Source of the DNA: JALSRK01 sp964461995
Lineage (GTDB): Bacteria; Acidobacteriota; Terriglobia; Bryobacterales; Bryobacteraceae
Assembly: GCA_964461995.1 (NCBI GenBank)
Contig: CAYWXL010000002.1
Location: 1-64,000 of the forward strand
Length of the DNA: 64,000 nucleotides
Direction: 5' to 3'
The position numbers and the translations under genes were made by a program. This document shows positions 8,590 through 17,600 of the stretch, in pieces. The notes under the pieces were generated by a model that was not told the DNA's origin, ran no database searches, and saw nothing but the letters and a program-made list of their open reading frames with translations. Within the stretch, counting starts at the first letter, position 1; each line of letters opens with the position of its first letter.

Positions 8590-8817
8590 AGCAGCGTCCG
8601 GGGATTCCTCGCGCCGCTGATCATCGCGTCACTCCTCCCAACGGCCCGGGCGGCGGCTGACCACGTCGTCTACGCCGCCCGGGCCGCTCGGGCGCCGGTG
8701 ATTGACGGCGTCATTACCGAGCAGGAATCGGCCGCCGCTGCCCGCTGGCAGGGAAAAACGCCGCCCAGCCCCCCATTCCGGCGATTCCGTCTTGATTTTC
8801 TGGCGCGATGCGTCTAA
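8590..8817 (+). pseudogene. Decayed N-terminal fragment of a secreted CBM9/DUF5916-like protein
   Basis: The frame after the stop of the previous gene reads like a signal peptide (FLAPLIIASLLPTARA) followed by RAPVIDGVITEQE, the typical opening of CBM9-like domains, in which VIDG is normally followed by an E-W pair. Here the Trp position is Ser (TCG, one base from TGG at 8728-8730). There is no ATG, GTG or TTG at the front (a GTC sits at 8596-8598) and the frame stops at 8815. The rest of such a protein, several hundred residues, is absent. I read it as the remnant of a deletion. Confidence 0.45.
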
Positions 8818-8820
8818 ATT
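8792..8820 (+). promoter_or_regulatory. Sigma-70-like promoter for the tandem-ACT gene
   Basis: TTGATT (8792-8797), a 17-bp spacer and TAAATT (8815-8820) match the -35 and -10 consensus at four of six positions each, 45 bp before the ATG at 8866. Confidence 0.45.
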
Positions 8821-8865
8821 TCTTGGTGACTGAACACCGGCTGAGACCCAAGGAGGGAGCAAGTC

Positions 8866-9327
8866 ATGGCTGTTACCGTAAAGAAGATCAAACTCTGGCG
8901 GTCCGAAGTCGAAAACAAACCCGGCGTACTGGCGGCGGTTCTCGAACCGGTGGCTGGAGCCGGCGTGGATCTCCAGATCGTGATGGGCTACCGCATCCCG
9001 GGAGCCGAGGAAAAGGCGGCGATCGAGGTCTTCCCGGTTTCCGGCAAGAAGGCCAAGGAGGCCGCCGGGCAAGCGGGCCTCGCTGAATCGGCGATTCCCA
9101 CCCTGCTAGTGGAGGGCGACAACAAACCCGGTCTGGGGCATACGGTCGCCAAGGCGATCGCCGAAGCCGGGATCAACATGGTGTTCTTCGTCGCCCAAGT
9201 CCTCGGCCGTCGGTACTCGGCGATTGTCGGCTTCGAGAGCGACGCCGACGCCCGGAAGGCTTCCACGATTATCAAGAAAGTCACCGGGCCCCGGCGGGCA
9301 GCGAAAAAAACAGCGAAACGCAAGTAG
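8866..9327 (+). CDS. Tandem ACT-domain protein
   Basis: 153 residues. Two ACT domains (about 5-75 and 80-143) each begin with the ligand-site pattern ENKPGVLAAVLEPVAGAGV or DNKPGLGHTVAKAIAEAGI. ACT domains bind amino acids or small ligands and usually regulate enzymes; free-standing pairs like this are of unknown role. A lysine/arginine-rich tail (RRAAKKTAKRK) could bind nucleic acid or acidic surfaces. AAGGAGGG lies at a good distance before the ATG. No neighbouring biosynthetic gene identifies the ligand. Confidence 0.85.
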   Translation: MAVTVKKIKLWRSEVENKPGVLAAVLEPVAGAGVDLQIVMGYRIPGAEEKAAIEVFPVSGKKAKEAAGQAGLAESAIPTLLVEGDNKPGLGHTVAKAIAEAGINMVFFVAQVLGRRYSAIVGFESDADARKASTIIKKVTGPRRAAKKTAKRK

Positions 9328-9383
9328 GCCCGAAAACGGTTCACCGGCAGCGCCTCTACAGCGAAGCGGGGGGCAGTGGTCTT

Positions 9384-10004
9384 TCAGGCCCCGCGCCAGG
9401 CAGAGTAGCTGACCCCGACCCGGAAACCGTGGTGCCAGGTTGCCGGTACGATCCAGTAAAGGGCCGAGGAAAGCAGTGTCTGGAGTAGAGCGAGGCCGAA
9501 AACGCTCGGAACCCGCTGAAACAGACGGCTCGCTAGCCCGCCCCAAACGAAGGTCGCCGGCGCCAGCACGGGGTTCGGCAGGTGGACTAGCGCGAACAGC
9601 GCTCCGGCGGCGAGGCAGGCGCGCCCGGGCGGGTTCATCGCATTTCGCAGCGGGACGGCCACCATGCTCTGGTAGAGCAACTGCTGGACGGCCGCCCACC
9701 AAAAGTAGACGAATCCGTCCCACCAGAGGCCTGCGTCTAGCAGCCGGGGACCCGCCGCCGTCGCCAGCGCCGCCGCAGCGGCGGCCAGGCCCCAGCGCCA
9801 CCGCCCGCAGGCCTCCAGAAACGCCCTGGGCGCAAGGCCGAGCGACGCCGCCGTCTCACGGCGGCTCCGCAAAACCGTGATCACACCCAGTAGCAGAATC
9901 CCAGCCAGCGCCGGCGACCACGCCCGGTCGCGCACCCAGAGGTACAGGGCGACGCCTCCGGTAAACAGCACAGCCTGTGCGATGTCCCTCGTTGTCGTGC
10001 CCAT
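9384..10004 (-). CDS. CPBP-like membrane protein with a lost protease motif
   Basis: 206 residues with about six hydrophobic segments. The layout, including FALVHLPNP with H141, resembles the CPBP (Abi, Rce1-like) glutamic intramembrane protease family. The first CPBP motif, normally EExxxR, reads QQLLYQ here (Q107, Q108, Q112), so both catalytic Glu and the Arg are changed and proteolysis is unlikely. It may be a pseudo-protease with a scaffold role, or a related family that never had the activity. GGAG precedes the ATG by six bases. Confidence 0.6.
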   Translation of the reverse strand: MGTTTRDIAQAVLFTGGVALYLWVRDRAWSPALAGILLLGVITVLRSRRETAASLGLAPRAFLEACGRWRWGLAAAAAALATAAGPRLLDAGLWWDGFVYFWWAAVQQLLYQSMVAVPLRNAMNPPGRACLAAGALFALVHLPNPVLAPATFVWGGLASRLFQRVPSVFGLALLQTLLSSALYWIVPATWHHGFRVGVSYSAWRGA

Positions 10005-10092
10005 GCCTACTCCAAGCTATCGGTCCGGAAAACTCCCGTAAAGCAGGTGACTGAGGACCCCGTGAGAAGACGGCTCGCGCCGGGCAGTAGGA

Positions 10093-10098
10093 TACAAT
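10093..10098 (+). promoter_or_regulatory. -10-like TACAAT close to the start codon
   Basis: TACAAT ends nine bases before the ATG at 10108, so transcription would begin within a few bases of the start codon. The GGAGG at 10103-10107 touches the ATG and is too close to act as a normal ribosome site. No good -35 is visible. Confidence 0.35.
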
Positions 10099-10107
10099 CG
10101 CCGGAGG

Positions 10108-10905
10108 ATGGCTGTTCTGACGAGATCAGTGTGCGCTACTGTGCTCCTCGCCTCTGGGGCGCTCGGGCACGACTTCTGGATCGAACCCTCGACGTACCGT
10201 GCCGAAGCCGGCGCCACGGTGGCGCTTCATCTGCGGGTCGGGATGCAGTTCGAAGGCGAAGAAGTGGCCCGCGACCCGAAACTCACCCGCCGGTTTTTCG
10301 CCATCGGGCCGGACGGCGGCCACGCCGTCTCCGGAGAGGACGGCGCATCCCCCGCCGGCACGCTCACGCTGCTCGCTCCGGGCATCTACGTGATCGGCTA
10401 CCGCTCGAACCGCAAATTCATCGAGATCGAGCCGAAACTCTTCCATGAGTATCTCGAGGAAGAGGGCCTAGCAGACATCATCGAGCGCCGGCGGAAACTG
10501 GGCGAAGCGGACAAGCCGGGCCGGGAATGGTACTCCCGCTGTGCCAAGCTGCTCGTCGCGGTGGACAGCGGCGGAGAGGGCTTCGACCGGCGGCTCGGCT
10601 TCGAACTGGAACTGGTTCCCGAGAAGAACCCTTACACCCTGAAGCCAGGCGATGCGCTCCCCGTCCGGCTGCTGTTCCGCGGGGAACCGCTCGCCGGCGC
10701 GTTGATCGAAGCGGAAACCAAAGGCCGCCCCGAAGCCAAACAGCAGGTGCGCACGGACTCCGACGGCCGGGCCGTGCTGCGGTTTCCCGTGGCAGGTCCG
10801 TGGCTGCTCGCCGTCGTGCACATGGAACGGACCGCGGAAGGTAGCGAAGCCGACTGGGAGAGCTGGTGGGGCTCGCTCGTCTTCGAACTGCCTCAGGACC
10901 GCTGA
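10108..10905 (+). CDS. DUF4198-family secreted protein
   Basis: 265 residues. The signal peptide ends at GALG-HDFWIEP; the AHDFWxxP start of the mature chain, with H21 as a possible metal ligand at or near the new N-terminus, is the hallmark of DUF4198. This family is often linked to nickel or cobalt uptake (NikM-like) or found with TonB receptors. The C-terminal half has a carboxypeptidase-regulatory-like beta sandwich (GEPLAGALIEAE, TDSDGRAVLRFPVAGPWLL). No metal transporter lies next to it, so the role stays open. The transcript may be nearly leaderless. Confidence 0.8.
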   Translation: MAVLTRSVCATVLLASGALGHDFWIEPSTYRAEAGATVALHLRVGMQFEGEEVARDPKLTRRFFAIGPDGGHAVSGEDGASPAGTLTLLAPGIYVIGYRSNRKFIEIEPKLFHEYLEEEGLADIIERRRKLGEADKPGREWYSRCAKLLVAVDSGGEGFDRRLGFELELVPEKNPYTLKPGDALPVRLLFRGEPLAGALIEAETKGRPEAKQQVRTDSDGRAVLRFPVAGPWLLAVVHMERTAEGSEADWESWWGSLVFELPQDR

Positions 10906-10986
10906 GCTGCATCCGGAGGCCCCAACCCCACTCCGTTCCCGGAAGCTGGAACCGCGGTTTTGCCACAATGAGAACAGGAGTCCGGC

Positions 10987-11850
10987 ATGCGGAAACCAGA
11001 GAAGAAGCGAGCCACGGGACAACGGGGATCCGCCCTCACGCGGGCCATCCTGTTGGTGGTAGTTCTTGCCGCCGTGGCCGGCGTGGTCTGGTACACCGTG
11101 GGCCGGATCAAGGAACTAAACCGGCAGCTTGCCGCCTCGGAACGGCGCGCGGCCGAGATGAACGAGAGGCTGCGGGAGTACTCGGCGGAACTCGAGGCGG
11201 CGATCGAGCGGGCGCGCGAAGCCCGGATGCGGGCCGAAAGGGCCGAAAAACGGGCGCAGGAAACCGAAGAAGCGCTGCGGCAAACCGAGCGTCAAGCCGA
11301 ATCCGCGGCGCGGCAGCGCAACCGGGCCAAACAGGCGGCGATGGCCGCCCAGGCCGAGGCGCTTCGGGCGAAACAGCAAGTCGAGGAGATCCGCCGGCGG
11401 CGCGAAGCCGAGCTCGACCGCATGCAGCAGGCCCTCAACAAGATCGCGCCGACGCGGCGCACGCCTTCCGGAATGGTACTGACGCTGGCTGATTCCCAGT
11501 TCCGCTTCGATTTCGATAGCGCGGAGCTTCGACCCGAGAACCGCGAGAAGCTGGCCCGGATCGCTGGCGTCCTGTTGGCGAGCGAGGGCTACCGGCTCTT
11601 CATCGACGGCCACACCGACGATATCGGCACCGAGGAATACAACCAGAAGCTTTCCGAACGGAGGGCTAAGGCAGTCCGTGACTATCTGGTCAAGGCAGGC
11701 GTGCCGGCGGAGTTGATCGAAGTGCGGGGCTTTGGCAAAACGCAGCCGTTGGTCAAGGCGAAAACGAAAGAGGCCCGGGCGAAGAACCGGCGGGTCGAGA
11801 TCGGCATCGTCGATACGATCATCCACTACGAGCGGGCAGTGCGGCGCTGA
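10987..11850 (+). CDS. OmpA-family peptidoglycan-binding protein with coiled coil
   Basis: 287 residues. A single transmembrane helix (about 17-38) is followed by a long charged coiled coil (about 40-145) and a C-terminal OmpA/MotB domain (about 160-280) with FDFDSAELRPENREKL, DGHTDDIGTEEYNQKLSERRA and the conserved Asp/Arg positions that bind diaminopimelate. It is probably anchored in the inner membrane and reaches the peptidoglycan, rather than being a porin. This TM-coiled coil-OmpA layout also occurs in proteins linked to envelope stress or secretion machines. CAGGAG precedes the ATG. Confidence 0.85.
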   Translation: MRKPEKKRATGQRGSALTRAILLVVVLAAVAGVVWYTVGRIKELNRQLAASERRAAEMNERLREYSAELEAAIERAREARMRAERAEKRAQETEEALRQTERQAESAARQRNRAKQAAMAAQAEALRAKQQVEEIRRRREAELDRMQQALNKIAPTRRTPSGMVLTLADSQFRFDFDSAELRPENREKLARIAGVLLASEGYRLFIDGHTDDIGTEEYNQKLSERRAKAVRDYLVKAGVPAELIEVRGFGKTQPLVKAKTKEARAKNRRVEIGIVDTIIHYERAVRR

Positions 11851-11941
11851 ACGTCCCCAGAACGGCTTGACCAAGCCATCCGCCCCCGCAAGTCTGTCAC
11901 GATAGTGCAGTAACCCGTAGAGCGAATGGAGGATAGTGTCG

Positions 11942-12274
11942 ATGTCGAGCTACTACCACGAAGACGACCTGGCCCGATTTGCCGAGATCGGCGCCGAGGC
12001 GCCCGAGCTGTGGAAGAAGTTTCAGGAATGGTACTCCGCAGTCTTCGCCGAAGGCGCGTTGACGGCCCGCGAGAAGAGCCTGATCGCCTTGGCCGTGGCC
12101 CACGCCGTGCAATGCCCTTATTGCATCCACGCCTATACGGAGGACTGCCTGGAAAAAGGAGCCGATGTGGCGCAGATGACCGAGGCGGTTCATGTCGCGG
12201 CGGCGATCCGCGGCGGAGCGAGCCTGGTGCACGGAGTGCAGATGCGGAACATGGCACAGAAACTTAGCATGTGA
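11942..12274 (+). CDS. AhpD-like (carboxymuconolactone decarboxylase fold) protein, arsenosugar-associated
   Basis: 110 residues with the AhpD helical fold and redox motif C58-P-Y-C61 followed by H63, inside QCPYCIHAYTEDC. Proteins of this type next to ArsS are annotated as arsenosugar-biosynthesis-associated peroxidase-like proteins; the exact reaction is unknown. An in-frame GTG lies at 11936, but the GGAGG at 11928-11932 is nine bases from the ATG at 11942 and only three from the GTG, so I chose the ATG. It is directly followed by arsS in the same direction. Confidence 0.82.
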   Translation: MSSYYHEDDLARFAEIGAEAPELWKKFQEWYSAVFAEGALTAREKSLIALAVAHAVQCPYCIHAYTEDCLEKGADVAQMTEAVHVAAAIRGGASLVHGVQMRNMAQKLSM

Positions 12275-12312
12275 GAAGAACGAAGGAATAGAGTGTAAAG
12301 GAGGGGTAGTAG

Positions 12313-13350
12313 TTGTCTACACTCAGCAGCCGGCGCCATCCGCTGGCCACGCCGGCGGAGCAGTTGCGGATTTTGAACCAGGCCGAGGGCCTCAAACCGT
12401 TCCACGAGGCTCTGGCCGCCTCTGGGCTGTACCCGCTCACGGCCACCGGCATCCAGATCTTCCAGGTCAACGTCGGCAAACTGTGCAACCAGACGTGCAA
12501 GCACTGCCATGTGGACGCCGGCCCGGACCGTAAGGAAGTGATGACGAGGGCGACGGCCGAGTTGGTGATCGAAAAGCTGGCCGCCACCGACATCCCGGTT
12601 CTGGACATCACCGGTGGCGCGCCGGAGCTCAACCCGAACTTCCGTTTCCTGGTGCGGGAAGCGCGGAGGCTCGGACGCCACGTGATGGACCGCTGCAACC
12701 TCACCGTCCTGCTGCTGCCTTCCCAGCGGGACCTGGCCGAGTTCCTCGCCGAGTATGAGGTCGAAATTGTGGCTAGCCTGCCGTATTACACAGCGGCACG
12801 CACGGACGCCCAGCGCGGCGAAAAGGTCTTCGACAAGTCGATCGAGGCTCTTCGCCTGCTGAACCGGCTCGGCTACGGCCAGCCGGACTCGAGGCTGAAG
12901 CTGAACCTGGTCTACAATCCCGTCGGGGCCTTCCTGCCGCCGCAGCAGCAGGCCATCGAAGCGGATTTTCGCCGGGAGCTCCGGCGCCGGCACGGCATCG
13001 TCTTCCATCACCTGTTCACGATGACCAATATGCCGATCAGCCGGTTCCTCGAGTTCTTGATCCGGAGCGGCAATTACGACCGGTACATGCAGAAGCTGAT
13101 CCGCGCCTACAATCCCCAGGCCGCCGCGGCGGTGATGTGCCGCTACACGCTGTCGGTGGGCTGGGACGGCACGCTCTACGACTGCGACTTCAACCAAATG
13201 ATCGGTATGCCGGTGGACCACGGGGCGCCGAACCACCTGCGGGACTTCGACTACGAGGCCCTGAAGGCCCGCCGCATCGTGACGGGCCAGCACTGCTACG
13301 GCTGCACCGCCGGAGCGGGATCCTCGTGCGGAGGGGCCACTGCTTCGTAA
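12313..13350 (+). CDS. arsS: Radical SAM protein ArsS, arsenosugar biosynthesis
   Basis: 345 residues. The radical-SAM cluster motif CxxxCxxC is C58-N-Q-T-C62-K-H-C65 in a TIM-barrel half (about 45-220). The C-terminal half matches the DUF3641-type Cys-rich domain with further cysteines, ending HCYGCTAGAGSSC. ArsS joins an adenosyl-derived sugar to a methylated arsenical on the way to oxo-arsenosugars. It starts at TTG with a strong AAAGGAGGGG six bases upstream. The usual partner methyltransferase ArsM is not next to it; the next gene is a threonine synthase. It probably shares a transcript with the AhpD-like gene. Confidence 0.87.
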   Translation: MSTLSSRRHPLATPAEQLRILNQAEGLKPFHEALAASGLYPLTATGIQIFQVNVGKLCNQTCKHCHVDAGPDRKEVMTRATAELVIEKLAATDIPVLDITGGAPELNPNFRFLVREARRLGRHVMDRCNLTVLLLPSQRDLAEFLAEYEVEIVASLPYYTAARTDAQRGEKVFDKSIEALRLLNRLGYGQPDSRLKLNLVYNPVGAFLPPQQQAIEADFRRELRRRHGIVFHHLFTMTNMPISRFLEFLIRSGNYDRYMQKLIRAYNPQAAAAVMCRYTLSVGWDGTLYDCDFNQMIGMPVDHGAPNHLRDFDYEALKARRIVTGQHCYGCTAGAGSSCGGATAS

Positions 13351-13448
13351 GGCGCCGAGGCTGGACGGCGCCGGCTGCAGGGTCGGGCCGAGTGGGTAGC
13401 AGTGCAAGATTCTCGAAGCACTTTTCTGCGACGATTTCTTGAGAAGTC

Positions 13449-14672
13449 ATGACCACGATCGCTCATCTGGAATGCTCGGCCTGCCGGCGGCGTTACGAGG
13501 CTGGACGAGTTTGGGGCTTGTGCGAGTGCGGCGAGCCGCTGCTGGTGCGCTACGACTTGGAGAAGGCCCGGCAGAGCTGGAACCGGGCCTGGGTGGCCAA
13601 CGGCCCCTCGTCGATGTGGCGCTACCAGACGTTGCTGCCGCCCCGGCGCGGCTCGATCGTCTCGCTCGGCGAGGGGTTCACTCCGCTGCTCCGGTCTCGC
13701 CGGATCCACCGGCGCCTCGGCTGTGAACACCTTTGGTTCAAAGACGAGGGACTGAACCCGACGGGATCTTTCAAAGCGCGGGGCATGGCGTGCGCGGTTT
13801 CGATGGCGGCGGAACTGGGAGTGAAGAAACTCGCCGCGCCTTCGGCGGGAAACGCCGCGAGTGCGCTGGCCGCCTATGCAGCAGCGGCGGGGCTGGAAGC
13901 TCACATCTTTATGCCGCGGGACGTCCCTCAAGCGAATTACCTGGAGTGCCGCGCTTATGGCGCCCACGTGACCCTGGTGGACGGCCTGATCAGCGACTGC
14001 GGCCGCATCGTCGCCGAGCGCAAGGACGAAGAGGGCTGGTACGACGTCAGCACGCTCAAAGAGCCGTACCGGATCGAAGGGAAGAAGACCATGGGCTACG
14101 AAGTGGCCGAGCAGTTCCACTGGGAGCTGCCCGACGCGATCTTCTACCCCACCGGCGGCGGCGTCGGGCTGATCGGGATGTGGAAGGCCTTCGAGGAGCT
14201 GGAAGCGCTGGGCTGGATCGGCGACAAACGTCCAAAGATGATCGCCGTACAGGCCGAGGGCTGCGCGCCCGTAGTCCGGGCCTTCGAAGAGGGGGCGGAA
14301 CGCTGCCACCCGTGGGAAGGCGCGGCCACGGTGGCCGCCGGGCTGCGGGTGCCGAAGCCGCTTGGCGACGCTCTCATCCTGCGGGCTCTCAGAGAAAGCG
14401 GCGGCTGCGCCGTGGCGGTGAGCGACGCCGAGTTGATGGATGCCGGGGTAGAACTGGCATCTGAGGAGGGAATCTATGCGGCGCCCGAAGGAGCGGCCTG
14501 CTTGGCCGCCTTGCGCAAGCTGCTGGCGAACGGCTCCCTGAAACCTGACGAGCGGATCGTGATCTTCATTACCGGAAGCGGGCTGAAGTATCCGGAAGCC
14601 TACGGCACACGCTTCCCACGGCTTACGGGAGGCGAGGAAGACAAGCTCGGCGGGTTGATCACACCTCGCTAG
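13449..14672 (+). CDS. thrC: Threonine synthase (PLP-dependent), first paralogue
   Basis: 407 residues, fold-type II PLP enzyme. The N-terminus has a four-cysteine ribbon (C9, C12, C25, C27), as in archaeal-type threonine synthases. The PLP lysine is K109 in GLNPTGSFKARG, and the phosphate-binding loop is PTGGGVGL. It converts O-phospho-homoserine to threonine and phosphate. In this protein GSFKARG replaces the more usual GSFKDRG, and the other paralogue (17927-19234) reads GSFKDNG, so the two may have different substrates. GAGAAG precedes the ATG. Its end overlaps the convergent hybrid-kinase gene by 14 bp. Confidence 0.82.
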   Translation: MTTIAHLECSACRRRYEAGRVWGLCECGEPLLVRYDLEKARQSWNRAWVANGPSSMWRYQTLLPPRRGSIVSLGEGFTPLLRSRRIHRRLGCEHLWFKDEGLNPTGSFKARGMACAVSMAAELGVKKLAAPSAGNAASALAAYAAAAGLEAHIFMPRDVPQANYLECRAYGAHVTLVDGLISDCGRIVAERKDEEGWYDVSTLKEPYRIEGKKTMGYEVAEQFHWELPDAIFYPTGGGVGLIGMWKAFEELEALGWIGDKRPKMIAVQAEGCAPVVRAFEEGAERCHPWEGAATVAAGLRVPKPLGDALILRALRESGGCAVAVSDAELMDAGVELASEEGIYAAPEGAACLAALRKLLANGSLKPDERIVIFITGSGLKYPEAYGTRFPRLTGGEEDKLGGLITPR

Positions 14673-17600
14673 ACCGTTGCCCGGCGCGGGTCGGACGCCA
14701 TTGTTCCAGGACGCGCCGGAGTGAGGCGGCGGTCACCGGCTTGCTGATGTAGTCGTCCATGCCGGCTTCCAGGCAGAGTTCCCGGTCCCCATCCATCGCC
14801 CGGGCGGTCATGGCGATGATGATCGTATGTTGGAGCCCTTTCTCCTGTATCCGGATGCGCCGGGTGGTTTCCAACCCGTCCATTCCGGGCATATTGACGT
14901 CCATCAAGACAAGGTCGTAGTCCTTCTCCGACAGCCGCTCGAGGGCCTCCTGCCCGGAAGCGACGCACTCGACTTCACAGCCAAGCCGGGAAAGCAGCTT
15001 CTCGGCGACGAGCCGGTTCACGCGGTTGTCCTCGACCACGAGAACCTTCCGTTGGAACTGCGCCGGCTCAGCCGGCAAGACTTCCCCTCTGACCGGCACC
15101 GCCGTTGCTTCGACGGCTTCGACGAGGGGAATCGTGAACCAGAACGTGCTGCCGCAGCCGGGCTGGCTGTCACAGCCGATCTCGCCCCCCATCATCTCCA
15201 CGAGGCGCCTCGAGATCGCAAGGCCGAGACCGGTGCCGCTGAAACGGCGCGCCGGGGAAGTGTCGGCTTGCACGAACTCCTCGAATATCTGGTTTACCCG
15301 GTCCGGGGGAATCCCGACGCCGGTGTCCGTCACCGTAAAGCGCACCCGCCGCCCGCCGCCAGAAGGATCCGCCTCTGCGGCCACCTTAACCGAAACCTCG
15401 CCCCTCTCGGTGAACTTGACGGCGTTGCCGACGAGATTCACGAGCACCTGGCGCACCCGCCCCTCGTCGCCGACCACCCGGCGAGGCACCGCATTGTCCA
15501 CGCTCGTCGTCAGGCGCAGTCCCTTCTCGCGGGCCTGAGCGATGAGCAATGTCACGACGCCGCGCAAACAAAGGCGGACATCGAAGGGAGCGCGGATGAT
15601 CTCGAGGCGGCCGGCTTCGAGTTTCGAGATGTCAAGGATATCGTTGACGATTCGCAGCAACGATTCAGCCGAACTTTTGACGGTCACCGCCCAGTGGCGT
15701 TGCTCGTCGCTCAGGTTGGTGCAGAGCAGCAGCTCGGTCATACCGATAATGCCGGTCATCGGCGTGCGCAACTCGTGGCTGATGGCGGCCACGAACCGGC
15801 TCTTGGTCTCGGTCGCCTCCCGCGCGGCCGCCAAAGCGAGGGCCAACTCATCGTTCCGCCGTTTGATCTCCTCAGCCTTGGCTTGGAGCTCCTCCTCGGC
15901 CGCGCGCCGCTCGGTGATGTCCTTGCCAACGGCGTAAAGAAGGCCGGTTTCCGGAGAAGACCGCGCCGCCCAGAGCAACCACCGATAGGAGCCGTCCTTG
16001 GCCCGAAAGCGGGCCTCGAACCCTCCGAGTGTTTCTCCGGCAAGGACGCGCTGCAACGCTCCCATCGTCTCCTCGCGGTCCTCGGGGTGAACGATGTCGC
16101 GCAAGTTGAGACGCTTCAATTCTTCCGTGGAATAGCCGAGCGTCCGCTGCCACGCCGGATTCAGTTCGACGAGAAAACCGTCCGAGCTGGCGACACAAAG
16201 CAAGTCCAGCGACAGATTGAAAAGCCGCTCCCGCTCCTCTTCGGCGCGCCGGCGCTGCGCAGCGAGTTCAGCGATCTGCTTAGCGCGCTCACGGCTCTTC
16301 TGCGTCAGGTGAACCATGCCGCCGAGCATCACGGTGACGACAAATCCAAAGACGAAGATCGTCTCCGGCAGTTCGGACTGGAACGACTCGACCCATTGAG
16401 TGGTCGGCCAGACCTCGAGGCGGGGCGTGGCATCGAAGACCTGGGTAGTGCGCTCCCGCAACCAGACGCTCCTCAAGTACCGGCTTCGTCTGGGTTCCCG
16501 GTCCCGCCGGTAAACCAGGTCTTCGTCGTCGTAAATCGCCATGGAGAACAGCTCCGCACCCGGCTCGCCCGAGAGTATCTCGTCGATGAGCGCGGCCGTG
16601 TCGATGACAGCGGTGACGTAGCCCTTGGGCATCCGAGCGGATGGATATGGCACGTAGACTTCCATGCCGTGGTCCCCGGATGCCGTGTCGCGTCGCATGA
16701 TCGCAAAGCCCAGTTGCCGGGTTTCGCGGTGGACGCTGTTGCAGTTCACGCTGCCTTCCCTGTCCCGCGGCGGATACCGGCCCTCGTACGCGGGCAAGGT
16801 GTACTTCCACAACACGCGGCAGTCCGGAGACCGGCGGGTGACTTCCACATAGCCAGGATGCCGGCCGAGAAAACCGCGCGCCCATTGCTCGAAGGAAGCG
16901 GCCGGCGTAGAAGGTCCCAGCGGGGCTGCAGGCAATTCCACGGAGAGGGAAGAAACCGACGCGACCACCCGGGCATGGAGGATACGGGTGAAGCGGTCTG
17001 CCTCCCGGTCCAGCTGCTCGTTCGTCCAAGCGTGGCGCTCATAAGCCACTACTTCGCATAAGCTGATCACCACCATCAGACTGGTGGCGGCGATCCCCAG
17101 GGGCGCCCACGGAAACCGGACTGGTTCGCGGCGGGACCGGACAGCGCTGACGACAGCCATCAGGGCCACACCGAGAATTACGAAGCCGCCCCCCACATGG
17201 ACGTTCATCGGAGCTAAGTAGGCGTCGCCGTGGAGCCAGGCGCCGCCTGTGGCGCTAATCGTTATCGTGACCAGACCCGTGGCAGCGACCACCAGGGACA
17301 AAGCGGTGCTCGTCACCGACGCCCAGGCCCTCTCCCAGTAAGGCGACAGCGAAAAAACGCCCCCCACGAAAAAGAGGCAAATCACGGATTCCAGATCCAC
17401 AGCTACCGGAGGCGCGCCCTCTCCGGACGACGTACGGTAGTAGAGCCACCAAAGCGGGTGTAAGTCTGCGTTCGCCCAGTGTACCGCCGCAAATACCGCA
17501 GAGAGCGCCACGGCGAAGCCGGCCGCCCTCGTCGCTCTCGTCCATCCGGACACGGCGGAGAGCAATCCCGCAGCGGCCAAGAGCAACCCTATCGCGATTT

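Noticed and set aside
14827..17061. 744-codon open frame antisense to the hybrid kinase
   Set aside because: Same shadow effect; the minus strand has all expected kinase, PAS and receiver motifs in order.
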